Positions 1 through 13,089 are shown, counted from the stretch's first letter. The stretch is DNA of 64,000 bases from Hyposmocoma kahamanoa (GCF_003589595.1 NW_020654748.1:2277642-2341641); one strand, 5' to 3'. Notes: a model not told the origin generated them from the letters alone. Made by a program: numbers and translations.

Positions 1-162
1 TAATTAGAAAATTAACAATTCATTATATAATATTGTTGTCATTAAATTACATATCAAATATCATTCTCCATCAAGGATCGTCATAAGTTGATAATTATAC
101 AAGAGCATGTTATTGCGGTAAAAATTAGAATAAAAATATAAAAATAGAAAATACTGAATTCG

Positions 163-429
163 TTACAATTTAAAGTCCATAAATTCTTTTACAGAGTATA
201 TAGGATTTTTCAAGAAAAAGTCTTTCAGCCGGCGCCTAAATGTTTCGTCAGACGGTTCAAGTCTGAGAGTAGCGGGTAAACGCTCATAGTAAGTAGGTCC
301 GATGACACGCGGGTTTTTCTCTACAAGTGCCATGCGTCGAGGGACTGTTCTCAAATGACCGGTACGGCGAAGTGAGATGCCAGAAACATTTACAGTACCA
401 AATGAAGACAGATTATTTCTAACGTACAT
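163..429 (-). pseudogene. C-terminus of a non-LTR reverse transcriptase (5'-truncated LINE)
   Basis: An 88-codon open frame on the minus strand ends in a stop and reads like the extreme C-terminus of insect endonuclease/reverse transcriptases. It has basic residues, then GPTYYERLPATLRL (the usual 'klfNkLP' block), then a basic FRRRLKDFF helix and a terminal YSVKEFM motif. No polymerase or endonuclease domain lies upstream, as expected of a 5'-truncated copy. The methionine is internal to the parent protein and is not a real start. Family assignment beyond 'LINE' is not possible by eye. Confidence 0.55.
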
Positions 430-1080
430 TATAATTTCATATAAGTAGAGTGAGCATTATAGCAATTGTTTTATACAATCCTTGAATTTACAGCCCGCCA
501 ATAGTCCGTTAGAACTTACATTTTGAATTTCGAAATGACGGTCTATTATAAATGGCATAGAGTTGTCATCTATAGTATGAATCATAATTTTGATGTCCAA
601 AATGGAAACAAAGAAATATCATGTAAGGTCATTGTCAAAGTGTGAATACAGGTGTGCCTTTTATTTTTAACGTTTATATGTAAACATTTAAATTTAAATA
701 AACGAAGCACGAACGACATCTATGCTTTTAGGATGGGAAAAATAAAGGAGCATCTATGACACGACAACATGGCGGCACAAAAAATATTTTTGATCCCGTT
801 TCTGTTACCACTGTCATCAAATTAATTACAACTATAGTCTATAGTAAATAATATAGTCTTTTATTATAATTCTCATATTAAACGAAATTAAGAAAAAATA
901 GATACTGCAAAGTCCGAATTGGTTTGAATTTTATCAAATTAGAGCTTGAAAAGATTTGTAAACGTTTACTATCGCCAAATATAGAAAACTACCATTTTAA
1001 ATATATTTTTTGCTCGGTTATACCCTTTGTTTACGTTTTGGACATCTAATTATGATTTTCATACTATAAATGCGTCTATT
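430..1080. other. AT-rich sequence, nothing recognised
   Basis: No open frame, repeat copy or structured motif that I can support. Confidence 0.5.
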
Positions 1081-1084
1081 TCCA

Positions 1085-1400
1085 ACTGAGGTAGGTTATG
1101 CCTCCGTTATTAGGATCCGTGTTTTCACACACGCTCGCTTGTGCTTGGGGCAGAAAAATATAAGGGTAGAGCAACAAAAAAATGCCGCAGTGTACCCTAG
1201 GGGAGCGTAATTGCAGTTGATATGACTCGTAAAGTCAATTACGGGCGAGGTTGAATTTAAATTTATGTACCGCGCAAAAGCATGAAAGCACTGCGTCTCT
1301 ACCACGAGTTCGCAACGACAGTTGTCTAGTGACTGCGTAAAGCATTTGACAGTTTTATATAGCAATTTGTACAGCGCAGCGCCCTCAGCGGTCACAAGAA
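1085..1400. other. GC-richer patch, unassigned
   Basis: About 310 bp clearly richer in CG than its flanks, holding ccctaggggagcg and tgaccgctgagggcgctgcg on one strand or the other. It has the look of a dispersed repeat, but no second copy is present in the window and no coding frame is convincing. Confidence 0.3.
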
Positions 1401-1841
1401 GTACAATTTTGTATAAGAATTTGTGTTAACGCAATTGGTGGTAGGGGCTTTATTTTAATTTAATTTCAAATTTACCTTCACATTCACCAGTCTCAGTTTT
1501 CTAAGCGACTTTTATTATCTATGCAATAATAAAAGATCTAGAGACAAAAAATGGCTGCTGGTATTGTCAAAGACAAAAAATATTAGTGTTGCTATGTTAA
1601 TAATTCAAACATTTTCTATTTATTTTATTTTATCAAAATTTTATGTTCCGCATGTCGCTTATTGACATATGTTAAGATATAAATTATTATGTATAATGTA
1701 CATTATACCACAATTTTATGAAATTAATTATATTCCATGTCTACATCCATTGCGTTCAATATACAATAGCTAGCTTTGGAAAGTTGTGATTAAATTGATT
1801 GAATGTTAGGTTGTTTTTTCACCATAATATTCAATTATTTC

Positions 1842-1984
1842 TAAGTGATTATCACTAATATCAGGTTTCTTATAACGGTATGACTAAAAAAGAAGAAAAA
1901 AGAAAAAAAGAAGAAAAAAAAGGGAAAAAAGGAAAAAAAGAAGTCATACCGTGGTAAGAAACCTGATATTAGTGATAATCATTT
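1842..1984. repeat. Inverted repeat with polypurine loop
   Basis: Arms 1842-1885 and 1942-1984 are reverse complements over about 43 bp with roughly three mismatches (core atcaggtttctta). They are separated by ~56 bp made only of A and G. It would fold into a long hairpin. No coding content. Confidence 0.85.
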
Positions 1985-2041
1985 AGTGAATAACCACGAA
2001 AGTCTTAAAATCTATATTTCTAAGTGTTCGCTAATTCTAAC

Positions 2042-2345
2042 GAACTAATGGAGTAATTTCACAAAAAATTTGATATAGTAGTGAAACGTCCTGACATTCA
2101 ATAAACTTTATTACAATTACAAAAGCGACATCTCTAGCCAGCTGCTGGTAGCTGTAAAGGCTGAGTGAAGAAATAGATTTCTAACAGATGGCGCTCCGGC
2201 AAAAAGTGTATAAAAAAATCGTAAAGTCCACTGGTTCGTTCCGTGGCTTAATTGGCATAGCATTTGGCACGGTTTGCTAGAGGACGTTAGTTCGAATCCA
2301 GCCGGATGGAAGGATATTTTCTTCGTAATAATAATTATAACAAAC
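2042..2345 (+). repeat. Rep-C copy 1 (tRNA-headed repeat, one circularly permuted unit)
   Basis: It begins in the linker (aatggagtaatttcac), passes through the body (agcgacatctctagccag, then agatttctaacagatggcgct), then a tRNA-like head with an A box tggcttaattgg (2244-2255) and B box gttcgaatcc (2290-2299). It ends at ataattataacaaact, which in other copies immediately precedes the linker start. One full unit is therefore present, cut inside the linker rather than at the head. Confidence 0.75.
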
Positions 2346-2702
2346 TTTGAAAAGTTGTCATTTTGCAGTTGTGGCTTAATTCCATGTACTCACAGTGTTT
2401 AATAAACATAAACCCTTTTATTTTTTGCATAACTTGAGGATAATTCGATTGGCTTTGTTCTACGTAATCCAACTTATTGTAATATAGCAATAATAAGCTG
2501 TTGTTATCAGTAATAATAATATGATTAATCGGAGAATCGACTCTGTATTGAAACGAAGCAATCTCTCATATTTTGATTATTTTCCGTGATTATTTAAGTG
2601 AGCAATTGAATATTTTTCCATACACAAAATTGTGACCTTTGACCTCAAGTGACAGATCGAAATTCAAAATTTGGTATTCGTCACGGCTAATACAATTGTA
2701 TA

Positions 2703-2896
2703 GTGAACCTATTTCATATTTTTTTGTTGGAAAGGGGGTACCGCAGTGGTGCGATTCAAATTTGAAAATTTCAACCACTTTCTATTAACTGATTTTAATA
2801 AAAGTGAACACAGGACTTCTACATGCGTCTCGTTGAGGAGACTGGGATAACGAACACCGCGAAAGCAGATAATCAAACTTGTGAGGTTGGTTTTTA
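2703..2896 (+). repeat. Rep-B copy 1 (5'-truncated)
   Basis: Starts at the internal gtgaacc segment, includes ttttttgttggaaaggggg, and ends with cttgtgaggttggttttt, a variant of the family terminus. The tail segment gataacgaacaccgcgaa is shared with the copy ending at 49767. Confidence 0.7.
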
Positions 2897-2900
2897 AAAT

Positions 2901-3113
2901 GTTTTTTTTAACGCCCCCACTCATAGCCCGCACTAGGGAAATCCTGCATCGCGGGTGCCATGGACACACACAGACAACTAGAAAAATTACACCCAAACTC
3001 ATGAGAGAAATAAATGTTGTCCATATAAATATATTTCCCGGGAATCGAACCTGGGACCTCAGCGTGGCAGTCCGGCGTGGTAACCGTTCGGCCGTAGAGG
3101 CAGTTGTAATTAT
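2901..3113 (-). repeat. SINE-3 copy 1 (tRNA-derived)
   Basis: On the minus strand a tRNA-like head (gcctctacggccgaacggtt ... B box ggttcgattcccggg) is followed by the body tttatttctctcatgagttt and a run of T/A at its 3' end. It abuts the end of Rep-B copy 1, as if inserted into that element's T-rich terminus. The same head and body recur at 23594-23781 and 55770-55934. Confidence 0.75.
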
Positions 3114-3563
3114 GGTATAAAGTTTATCCTCTTAAGACATTGTTCTCAGCAACATGGCTGCCTATTTCAAAATCTTTTTTCGTCTTTTGCTTGTTTTTGT
3201 GTTTGTTATTATGTGTGATGAAGTGTATTTGTAATTGTTTTTGTGAGCAATCTGTATTTTGTATTTAGTAGTTTAACTAAAACGGGAAAGTGGGAATGAT
3301 GGCAATGTATGTCTTTATTAGCTGCGCCGGTCGGTGCAGACAATATTGATTTCCACTTTTTATGACCCCGCTGCAGTATACTCGTTATCCAGCAGGGTAA
3401 CCTTTGGTTAAGTATAGTTTGGAAGGTTGAATGTTTATAAATCAAATTTAAATCCAAAATTTCTTTATATAACTGGTAAATAACACTCTAAACTACCAAA
3501 TTGATAAAATACCTGAGAAGAATGTACAAGAAACTTTTTGAACTGCTCATTGTATACTTTTAT
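3114..3563. other. No feature recognised
   Basis: Mixed composition; short open frames on both strands look like chance. Confidence 0.5.
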
Positions 3564-3855
3564 TAAAAAATATGACCTCAAAACTTTCTTAAATTATATC
3601 TATTTGCTAAGTTTTGTTGAAATCGGTTAACGGAAAGTGGGTGAAATGTAATAAATCGGATTCATTCCATGAATTGCCACCCTTAGAGACGGAATATTTT
3701 CTTCACATTTGAATAGGACCACCACTAAGGTAGCCCTTTCCATCAAAAATAGAACAATCGAAATCGAGTCACAAATTTTTTTATACGCGTAACATACACG
3801 CATAAAAAAACACGGTCGAATTGAAAAGCACCTCCTTTTTGAAATCGGTTAAAAA
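3564..3855 (-). repeat. Rep-B copy 2, near full length
   Basis: Reading the minus strand, it starts at aaccgatttcaaaaagg, includes the 'tccacctctaagggtgg'-type centre in degenerate form (gccacccttagagacgg on plus), and ends at ttttgaggtcatattttt. Both inverted termini are present. Confidence 0.75.
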
Positions 3856-4073
3856 CCATTAATTAGGTAGCTTTTTTACATCAACTTTGCATATAATTTT
3901 TATATGGAGATATTTCCTTTATAAGTACTACAGAGAACCTGTTACATGTTGTTCTTTCAATTTGCAAATTGCCCAGTGGTTTACCGATAAGTCGCGCCGC
4001 CCGTTTGCGCCCTCAGTCGCCATTGGACGCTTGTCAACGTCAGAACTGTGTCAAATTTTCTCCGCCTGTTCTT

Positions 4074-4116
4074 ATTTTTTATAATATCAAGTGACGGGAG
4101 GAACAAGTCGTGCGCA
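4074..4116 (-). repeat. Rep-A copy 1, 3' fragment
   Basis: Only the A-tailed 3' end (minus sense) remains: ataatatcaagtgacggga on plus, ending in tgcgc. Confidence 0.65.
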
Positions 4117-5197
4117 TAGAGTGTAGTTAAACCAACCAATAGGCTGAACAACCACACCAATTATCTGGTTTCTAGTTAGAAAATTCTTCGCAATATAAGT
4201 ACTAGAGCAGCGAAATTAATTCCGGGTCACTACCATGAAAACCCAAATAAGAATTATAAGTAATAAGTAAGTAAACTCTTTATTTCCTCCACAAATTTTG
4301 CGACAATGTCAAATGACACAAATGTAGTTTATACGAGAGAATTTGTAGAGATGGAAGGATTGGATACCGGAGGAATGGATTGAGAGGTTGGATACCTTGT
4401 GTTTTAGGCCGTGAATTAATAGAAACTCCTCGGCACCCAGACTGCTAACCTCTGCGACACGAAGTCGTCGTCGCACCACTTATCCAATTTGTTAACAAAA
4501 AATAAAGAAATACCAGGAAAGCATTGTTCTTTCTTTTGAAACAATGCCGTATTTTAAAAAAAAGGTTAATATTTGACAAAAATCACTTTACCAAAACAAG
4601 GTCTACTGCCCAGACGTGCTGTGCTATTTCAATGTCCTGGATATTGGCCTGTCTGGGATTTGTTTTGGTTTTATACCGGTATGCATGACCGCCGTCATTG
4701 GATTACGCTGATAAATTAAATAGGCTTTTGTGCTTCTGCTGCTTTTTTGCCAGCCGACACTTTTCATTTTGGACGGATCATTTTGTCGGGCGGTTTAAAG
4801 TGTTGGTTTTTATTTCCATTGGTACGAAAAGGTAGAATGAAAAAGCTTCTCTCTTGCTGCTTTTCACCGCTACAACGAAATAAGAACCATACTACAACTG
4901 GTATAGGTGCTACAATAATAAACAATGAAATTAATTATTAATTTTGGGACGCTACCCAGAACACGCAGAACAAATTTAAAAAAATACATTTTTCAAATTA
5001 GTGCTAACAAAAAAATTGTAGCTAAAACCACTAGGCTCTGGCGAGAATGGCTGCTTTCTTAGCACAACATTCTATGTTTTGTTCTAAATGGATTCCCAAG
5101 TCTTTTATTACATGTAGAGTCATGAACAGAGATTATAATACGGTGAGTAAAAGCTTCCAGAAGATAATACATATTTTCACAAAGCCACAAATTTTTA
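4117..5197. other. No gene or repeat recognised
   Basis: It includes a slightly GC-richer stretch at 4590-4830 with gcatgaccgccgtcattgg, of unknown nature. Confidence 0.45.
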
Positions 5198-5438
5198 AGA
5201 GTGAAGTTCTACCACTTCACCTATTTCTGCCGCCAATCAGTAATGTGAGCATTACTGCGTTCCGGTTTGGAAGGGTAAGGGTGCTGGTGAAATTACAGGC
5301 GCATGGGACTTGTCAACTCATGTGTCAGGCTGACAGGCGCAGTGGCAGTGTCCCTCAGATTTTTGTAATTTAAAGCATTATGTTATGGACAGGCGTGTCG
5401 TACGATTTGTTTGTCCCGTTACTTGGTATAAAAAAAGG
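5198..5438 (+). repeat. Rep-A copy 2
   Basis: Plus-sense copy running from the gaagttctaccac block through tttctgccgccaatcagtaa to the A-rich end (cttggtataaaaaaag). Confidence 0.85.
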
Positions 5439-6875
5439 ACTAAAATAGACAAAATACCGCTGTACTATATGGCAACAAACTTGTTCTCCACTTAGCTCTG
5501 GAGAATAATGGGGCTTACTCTTATTGAATTAGTAAATAAAGTGTACCACTAATTTCTACGCCTTCTTCATTCGAAATCTTAAAACTATAGTGAAACAAAA
5601 ACTTTGCACTAAAGCTTGTGAATACACAACTTCTGCATACTTGAAAGCCTTATATTTTGTTTTATATTTTTGATGTAATTAGACATCATTTACTACGGTA
5701 ATATAATTAGAAGAAAAGTTTTATGATTTGAAGAAGCAATAAAATTGTTTAAATTTGATTTTTTTTTACATTTCAGAGATTTCAGAGGGAGATATTGTCC
5801 ACTCTATGTGTATCTCAGATCTCTAGTCATGAACGTTAGAAGGGATATTATGCTGTTGAATACTTTGTATTTTATTAGGTTTTTTATTTTAATTAATAAA
5901 ATAAATAGATTTGTTTTCAATTTGCATCAATTTGTTATAATTAAACTAGGCTGAATGTACGTAAATCTAAGAAATTTTTGTTGAAGATATCACTGCTCTC
6001 AAAATTGTCTATGGATCTATCGTGTCGGGCCTCTACATTACTTATTATTATTAACAAACGCCTTGATCAAGCCCATTACTACGTTTAATGCGAATTGGAC
6101 AAGTCTTCGTAGCGAAAACTCAGGTAAATAAAAATAAACTTCGCAATAGTTACTAGGTTATCAGGCGTAGCATGGAGCACGTGTTTTTATTTACGCTACT
6201 ATCATACGTCGGCCCACGCACGATTGGCGAATGAATCGGGGGCAGCGAGTGACCTAAATTTTTATCCACGCATATACGCGTTGTTGAGTTGCCGTGGCGT
6301 TGTTGCCGAACCGACTACGCCCGTCGGCAACGTGTGGTCTGACCGGCACGTTTGCCACACGCGAAGAATTTTCGTATTTAGAATACTTTCGGGTTTCAAA
6401 ACAGATATCTGAGTTCTGAATTTAGAATAATGAACAATTTTAAATCAGAAACTTCTTATTATAAAAGAAAGTAATTAACATTTTGGAATTTATAGGCTTT
6501 GATTTCTCATTGACTACACGTAGATAGGTTTAAGAAGTTGCGCGAAAATTTGTAATGAGGCTAAAATGTATGTTACGGCCATCGTTAAATCAAAATCGAA
6601 AATATTAAATTGATGTTTAAGTTTAAAATGGAAAAGAGGTCGCGATAACTGGTATCTAAATTTACTACGTTATGTAAACTATATATCGCGATAACCACAG
6701 ATAAGAAATGAGTCAGGCCGAACGAATGTTGACTCTGTGCCTTTATGCTGATAAAATGGCTCATTTATTTTTATATTACGATTTTAAATATAGCATATTT
6801 TAATATTTTGTTTGCATAATACTTATAAATGAATGATAATGAATAGTGAATATAATTAGACTGAATTACGACTGA
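5439..6875. other. No gene recognised; CpG-richer patch 6180-6380
   Basis: Mostly AT-rich. 6180-6380 is CG-rich with a small inverted pair gttgccga / tcggcaac near 6300-6335; no second copy and no convincing frame. Confidence 0.4.
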
Positions 6876-6988
6876 TTCTTCAAAACCGGAACGCAGTAAT
6901 GCTTATATTACTGCTTGGCAGCCGAAATGTAAGCTTAGGTTAGTAGTACTTCCCCGGAAGAGCTCTTTCACAATGAGCTCTACTGTAA
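6876..6988 (-). repeat. Rep-A copy 3, 5' part
   Basis: Minus-sense fragment from aaaccggaacgcagtaatgc to agctctactgta; its A-tailed end is missing. Confidence 0.75.
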
Positions 6989-7043
6989 TTAAAATTAAAA
7001 TATGTATTTATTAAAAGTTGATAAAAATAATAATGCGAGAGAA

Positions 7044-7073
7044 AATCGATTTAATCGATCGATTAAATCGATT
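7044..7073. repeat. Perfect 30-bp palindrome
   Basis: The 30 bp read identically on both strands, built from atcgat and ttaa blocks around a central cgatcg. Confidence 0.9.
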
Positions 7074-7246
7074 GGCATAGTTTATTTTAATTACTTTGTC
7101 CTTCACTTGTTATTTTCGTCGTATTTCTACAGATTAATTAAATTCACGAAAATTGCAATTAAATACATGTGCGTGCAAACGATGAAAATAATTACAAATT
7201 TAAAATAAAAGAATTATAGAAATTCAATACTACAATAATAGGTCTC

Positions 7247-7283
7247 GTTGCCTAGCAACAATTTTAATGATGCATATAAAAAA
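7247..7283. promoter_or_regulatory. X-box-like motif followed by TATA-like run
   Basis: gttgcctagcaac (7247-7259) matches the RFX X-box pattern (two RGYAAC-type half-sites), and tataaaaaa follows at 7275-7283. Whether it drives a transcript is unknown; nothing coding is visible downstream. Confidence 0.3.
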
Positions 7284-9368
7284 TGCCGTTACCTCGTATA
7301 GCTGTCAAATTGCCCGTAGATAATATCGGAATGACGTTTAATAACTGTTCTTTAAAGAAATTAGATCGAAAACGAAAATTAGATTAAAAACGATAAACAG
7401 CATATTGTGCACGTACTGGAAAATATAAAACTTGTATTGAATACTAATTAAATTAAGACTAATTTAGAGGAATTTTCTTAATATCACTTGTAGTAATATT
7501 GTAAAGACTACATTTCTTTTTTAACGATACAGGTAGAATACAGTTATATAAATTAATAAAATTTGTTTATACGTATGTAGAGCACAAATGATAATAAATA
7601 TGTATTAACAATTTACAATAGTGTATTTTCAACATTTAATGCTGTGTAAATTAATTGCGTCTGCAAGACACAGTTGCATTGTTTGCCCTATATCTTTTTT
7701 TATAGTGATGTGCATCAGTCATCCAGTGATCTACTCCATCCAGCCAGCACCGTGCAGACGATCCATCGCGCGTCTTGCTCGCATGCCATCGGGAGTATTG
7801 ACCTTTACACTATACTCTAGCGATTTAGCGCCAACCGGTTGTCATACAAACACAAATTTTAATAAGTAGGTTACTTCAAAACTAACCTGAACTTCTCAAG
7901 GTTGCCCGAAAAAATCCAATGTCTCTTTTCTCACTCAGAAAAAAAACACTGCACACGCGATGTGTTCGAAACTTAAAAATTCAATTCGCGCGGGAAAGCC
8001 GATAGTGATGTGCATCGACGGAATCGATTGCAGCAAGATTCGATTACGTAAGGCGCGTGGTGAGCCGGCAGCGTCGCACGTGACTGGTGGCCGTGTGACG
8101 GAACGAGCGAAGCGGCTGCCGCCCCCGCACTACCGCCTGAACCCCCCGCAGCTCCACATACTACAGATACATAGACCAGACGTTTGATAAACAAATTACG
8201 AATTTTAGATACACCGAGAGAAGCTTCGATGTTATTACGTTGTTTTAAAAGACTTTCGTACATCTTGAAGAATACAAACACGGAAGTCACCATCGACTTT
8301 GCTGTGTTTCAAAGTTTTTAATTGTTTTATTGCTGGAATTTTCATTGGTTTAGCGGAATAGGGAAACTTCGTATTAATATTATATTTAAGTAAAAGAAAT
8401 AAATAAAAATAAAAATACGTTAGCTATTGTTGATAAAAAATATGTGACAAAGATACAAGAAAACAAGGAGCATTAAAATAGAAAGTGAAACACTTCAATG
8501 ACAATAAATTAGACATTTTCAATACGGACAATCGTAACGTAACATTATACACGTTCGATGCACCAGTTAGGGGGTTATCTCCGTCTCTTTCTTTTCTTCA
8601 AGGCGGGAAAGTATTTCCTGTGATGCCTGTCCTTGTCTCGCCAGAGAAGTAGCATTCGATCGTTTCTACCGATAGCTTGGCATTATCGTATCAACTAAGT
8701 ATAGCCCCAGCAATGTTTAAACGTCTTTTACAGCTTATTAAGTTTGGTAATTGAGGATTGTATCACTCGTTATCATGGTCGTTTTAACGATAAGAAGGCA
8801 TTTCGATTCTTATCGATAAAACGACAAAAACTTTTGAAACCGAATTTCTTATATCATATTTATCGATTACATTATTATTTGTGCTCTACTCGACGGCCGA
8901 ATAAACGTGTATTATCAAAACACCTACTTTACAGGTAAAATGCAAAGAGTAAAAACTTCTATAACTTATTTATATCGAAAAAATGTATGACGAAAGCAAT
9001 GGAAATAAATTAACCTGTGTGCAGTTATTTATGTTGTAAATGAAATTTTAAACTTTTTTAAGGTGTATTGTGCTGGTGCGTAACTTATTTATGTTATTTT
9101 CTAGAATGAAGCATTTGAGGTTCATTAAAATAGACAACTTCATTAAATAAACAGATTGGAACTTCATAATAGATAATAATAATTATAAATTACGTAGTAT
9201 TTTCATAACACAATTTTGAATATACATTAATATATAATATAAATAGGATACTGGTTATGGTTTCTCTCCAGTCGTAACAGGGCGACGTATTTTCAGTCTA
9301 GCTGTAGCTTTTGTCCAACTCGTTCCATTAATGAGTTATATGTATAAAAAAATGAGATATGCGATGGC
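7284..9368. other. No gene recognised; CpG-rich patch 8040-8165 and DRE-like inverted repeat
   Basis: 8040-8165 is strongly GC/CpG-rich and could be promoter or 5' UTR sequence, but no transcript can be modelled. atagtgatgtgcatc occurs twice (near 7700 and 8001). At 8778-8794 and 8809-8825 a 17-bp inverted pair with one mismatch contains a perfect DREF-type TATCGATA (8811-8818). Confidence 0.4.
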
Positions 9369-9550
9369 GATGACCTCGGAGACCTAACGGTGTATACTGT
9401 GGGCGCTGGATGAGGAGGTCCTAGGTTCGATTCAAACAAATTGGGAAATGAACTTTCTTAAATTGGTTCGGTGTGGGAACTCTAGGAAATGCCCCAGAGA
9501 AAATTTTGTTGCTCTAGTAGTCATAGTACAGGAGAATCACTAGCTTGAGA
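9369..9550 (+). repeat. SINE-2 copy 1
   Basis: tRNA-like head with B box ggttcgattc, then ttgggaaatgaactttctta and aaatgccccagagaaaattt, the body shared with copies at 30265, 40343 and 62912. Confidence 0.7.
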
Positions 9551-12500
9551 CCAGGTAATATATAGACGTCGTTTTGGTTATAACAGAAATTATGCAAAAA
9601 ATACTGCAGTTTCGAAACATTGATCGTTGAGGCGACTTCGACATTTTCAACGCTCGTGCCAGACATGCTTCGCGAGTGGTTGCTGTGGCATAAAATTGTA
9701 TTCTTACTTTTGGATCTTAAATAACAACATAAAGTAAAACAACATTATTAAAATATGATTATAAGACAATTTTATATAATAATAATAAACTGAGCATGGT
9801 AACTCGGCTGTAATTCATAATTTTTTTAGGTTAAACAATGTTTTATAAATTCCAAATTATTTCATTAATTAAAACTACACACAAGATCCTACAAAATTTG
9901 TTTGTGATAAGTTAACACGTTTTGTAAATAAAAAACATGAAATAAGCAAGAAAAGAATGTTCGAATTTCAAAGTTTGACTAAAGAAGGACATTTAAATGT
10001 TTAAATTATGAATGTTTATTTGTCACTAAATAGTGATGTAGACGGATTTTGTTTTCGGAGTTTCCGCTAATAAGCAATTAAGGCGCTACGAGTTCCGTAG
10101 CGGCGCGCGGTGTAGCGGCGCTTATGCAAAGTAAGCCAATATTTCAACCCGTCTATTGCTGCTCATTATCATAACAATCGCTTACGCTTTGCATGTGCAT
10201 TATTGTACAAGAAACACGTTATTTATATTATCATTATTTTTTAATTAAAATCTGTAGACGCTCGTTAATTTTAAATAAATAACATATTATGTTTGTTAAT
10301 TCGTAATTTTAAAGTCAATGGTCAATCGTAGTAAACTGAGTCTTTGACGTTCAGATTCAGAATCATTAAGTAATAATTGGAAAAATTTTAAAATAACGCA
10401 TTAAATCAATGATTCTTCCCTAACTTTAGGTAAATCAATCGATTTTATATAGCTATCGATCACGTCAGACGAGTGCGATGTGACACGAGATAGCAAGATA
10501 TGATTATCGCAAGCCAAAGCGGCGCGGCACTGGTCGTCCCAAAAAGAACGCGACGTTCTTTTTCAGATTTATTTTTTCTTTTTTGTCCCATCCGTCAAAA
10601 CACGTTCGGTCGCCCATAGAGTTTATTTTTACTTCAAGGGCACCACGACTCGGCTAGAGTGCACCTCACGTTAATATTTCAACACATACATATATGTAGC
10701 TAACTTGATGTAGAGCATATGCGCAATATAGTCGTCTAGGTGGTCGTGGGGCATATTATTCAGCTGAATATGCAATTAAACGAGGGCAGTTCAGCTCTGC
10801 GAGTGTAAAAGGGACAGAGAACCAGCCACTCGATATTATATTGAACAAGTTTATAACTACGTGTATTAGACGAACGAGTTCGTACAACGTTTTCTCATTT
10901 CCCCGGGACAAAACTTTTCTAATATTATAGTTTCATTCATATTGTCGGTAGTTTCGCGAAGTTTTCTTTCGTGGAAAATGAAAGAGTATTTCCATAACTA
11001 TTATTTGGTTTTTATAGCTTTGTTGGTTTCTTTAGCTTCAAATAGATTTGTTGGAAGTTTTCTAGTTTATCGTTTGGAAGTAATGTTTGTTCTTTGAAAG
11101 TGTTAAGCTTACGTTTATCATAGACGGGATGTACCATCGCATCGATGTCATCTATCGTGAAAACTTTTATTACTTTGTTTATTTTATCACTGAGATTTAT
11201 GTAAATGTATTCGTACGAAACAACAGCGTAGCTTTCGAAGTGACCGCACTAACTCGTCACGCGTCTTAGAGACACACAGTGTCACTGATTATTTAATTGA
11301 TGATTTTTTTATAAATTTTATATATTTTTTTTATAAATTTAAAAACTAAAAGAAATGGTGGATGATAACTTAGCTGCGCCTTAGAAACCCTAGGACATTA
11401 CAGTACCAAAATCATTAGGAACACTGTGACAGTTTTGCCAGAAGGTTCCAACATTTATTACATTTTTCTTCAACTTTTAACCTTCTCGCGTACTTTTGTT
11501 ATTAAGACAATTTTCGTAACTTTTACGAAAATAAAGATTTTGTAAATTTAGCCACATTAAATTGTAAGTCGTTTACGAACGCACCCACATTAGACAATGA
11601 AGTAACGCAGAAATGGCGAAAAACAAAATAAAATCAACCAATCAAAGTTTCATTATTCTTGGGCATATCAAATTTTTTGAGGAAGTAGACGTATATAAAT
11701 ACGTATTGTTAATGTAAAATGTAACGTTTGCAGCATCAATGTAACATTTTAGGTAACGAAACGTAACTTTCGACTCAAGAGCTCTGGCAGCACTACACAG
11801 CGAAATTCGTAACGTTTTTGTCTGATATTGCATGGGCATACAACTTTTTCTGGCCGACTCCAGTCGATTCCACGACGGCAAGTGTGATAACTCCTTTATG
11901 AATAGTTTTCTCTACGCAACCAGCGCCCTGCAATCACACGTGCAGCAGTTTTCTATTCATCATTAATATTAATGATAAAAGAAATAAAGGGTCTCGAATT
12001 GAAAGTCTAACGAGGCTGTATAGTCTGCAACCTTGACCGTGGATTATTTTCTTTTTTTCGTTTCTAGCTACAACCCACAATATCGACTATAGCATTTACG
12101 CTAATTGCAATAATCCCAACAACAATCACCCTGTTAACAATCACTCGTCTCGTAAACAGCGTCTACTCTTCACTAACAATGTAACAGAAGCATTCTTTCT
12201 TGTAACAACAAAGAACTTGTTACACGCTTGTTAAATGATATAATTAAAATTAAATTACATCAAAATGTGTTTGCGAAACATATTACCCCGGGAAATTTGT
12301 ATAATACGGAATTTAAAGAAAATAAGAGCTAATGGCAGCGTGTATAGACAGCGGGTTGAAGATTGAATCGAATGTAAATGTTGATTTTTAATTATGTGAA
12401 GCTCTGCAATTTATGCAGGGCCGTGTCTCAGTTTTCTGAGTAAACGCTGGCATCGAGCTCAATTTGCGTTTGGAAATATGCAGTTGAGCACTCTACAAGC

Positions 12501-13080
12501 TTCATAGATTCAAGATTTTCAAGGATCTTTCTCATAAATTTAGAAATAAAAAATAATAATTAAAAAATATTTAGACCGTGCACCAGCGACCCGCTCAAGA
12601 AATAACTCGGGCGAAGTTTCATTAGAAAAAGTTCTTTTGTCGTCGACTAAAAGTTTTTCCTCACAATGGTCGTAATTAAAAGTTGGTGGCAATGCGCCTG
12701 GTGACAGCGACAATCCGCCATAATCTCGCCGGCAGAGGGCGCACAAAAAGGGCGCCAAACTTTACGCAGATAAACAACTTCCCGCCTTTTTTTGCTAACG
12801 TTTTGAAGTGCTCTAATGGAAGTAGTTTAAAAGGATTTTATAGCGCCGCCGTTACATTGAGAAACACATTACACTATTGAAATCGACAAAAACAAGATAT
12901 TAAGTAACTGTAAATGGAAATCGATAATCAAGTAATAAACATAGACGACTTTTAAACCAGAGACTTTTAAGAATTACCAACATCAACGAACAAAATGACA
13001 GCATTCGAAATTTTGAAATTAAAAACAAACTATCAGAACACAGGGTTGTACTTACCTTATAATTTTACGAATTTAATGAC
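9551..13080. other. 3.5 kb without recognisable feature
   Basis: AT-rich, no member of the named repeat families. A CpG-richer spot lies at 10080-10130 (gtagcggcgc twice). Short open frames at 11087, 11642 and 12540 show no family resemblance. This is the longest stretch with no Rep-A or Rep-B copy. Confidence 0.45.
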
Positions 13081-13089
13081 CATACCATA

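Noticed and set aside
3209..3457. 82-codon minus frame
   Set aside because: No motif, no splice or promoter context; typical of chance frames here.
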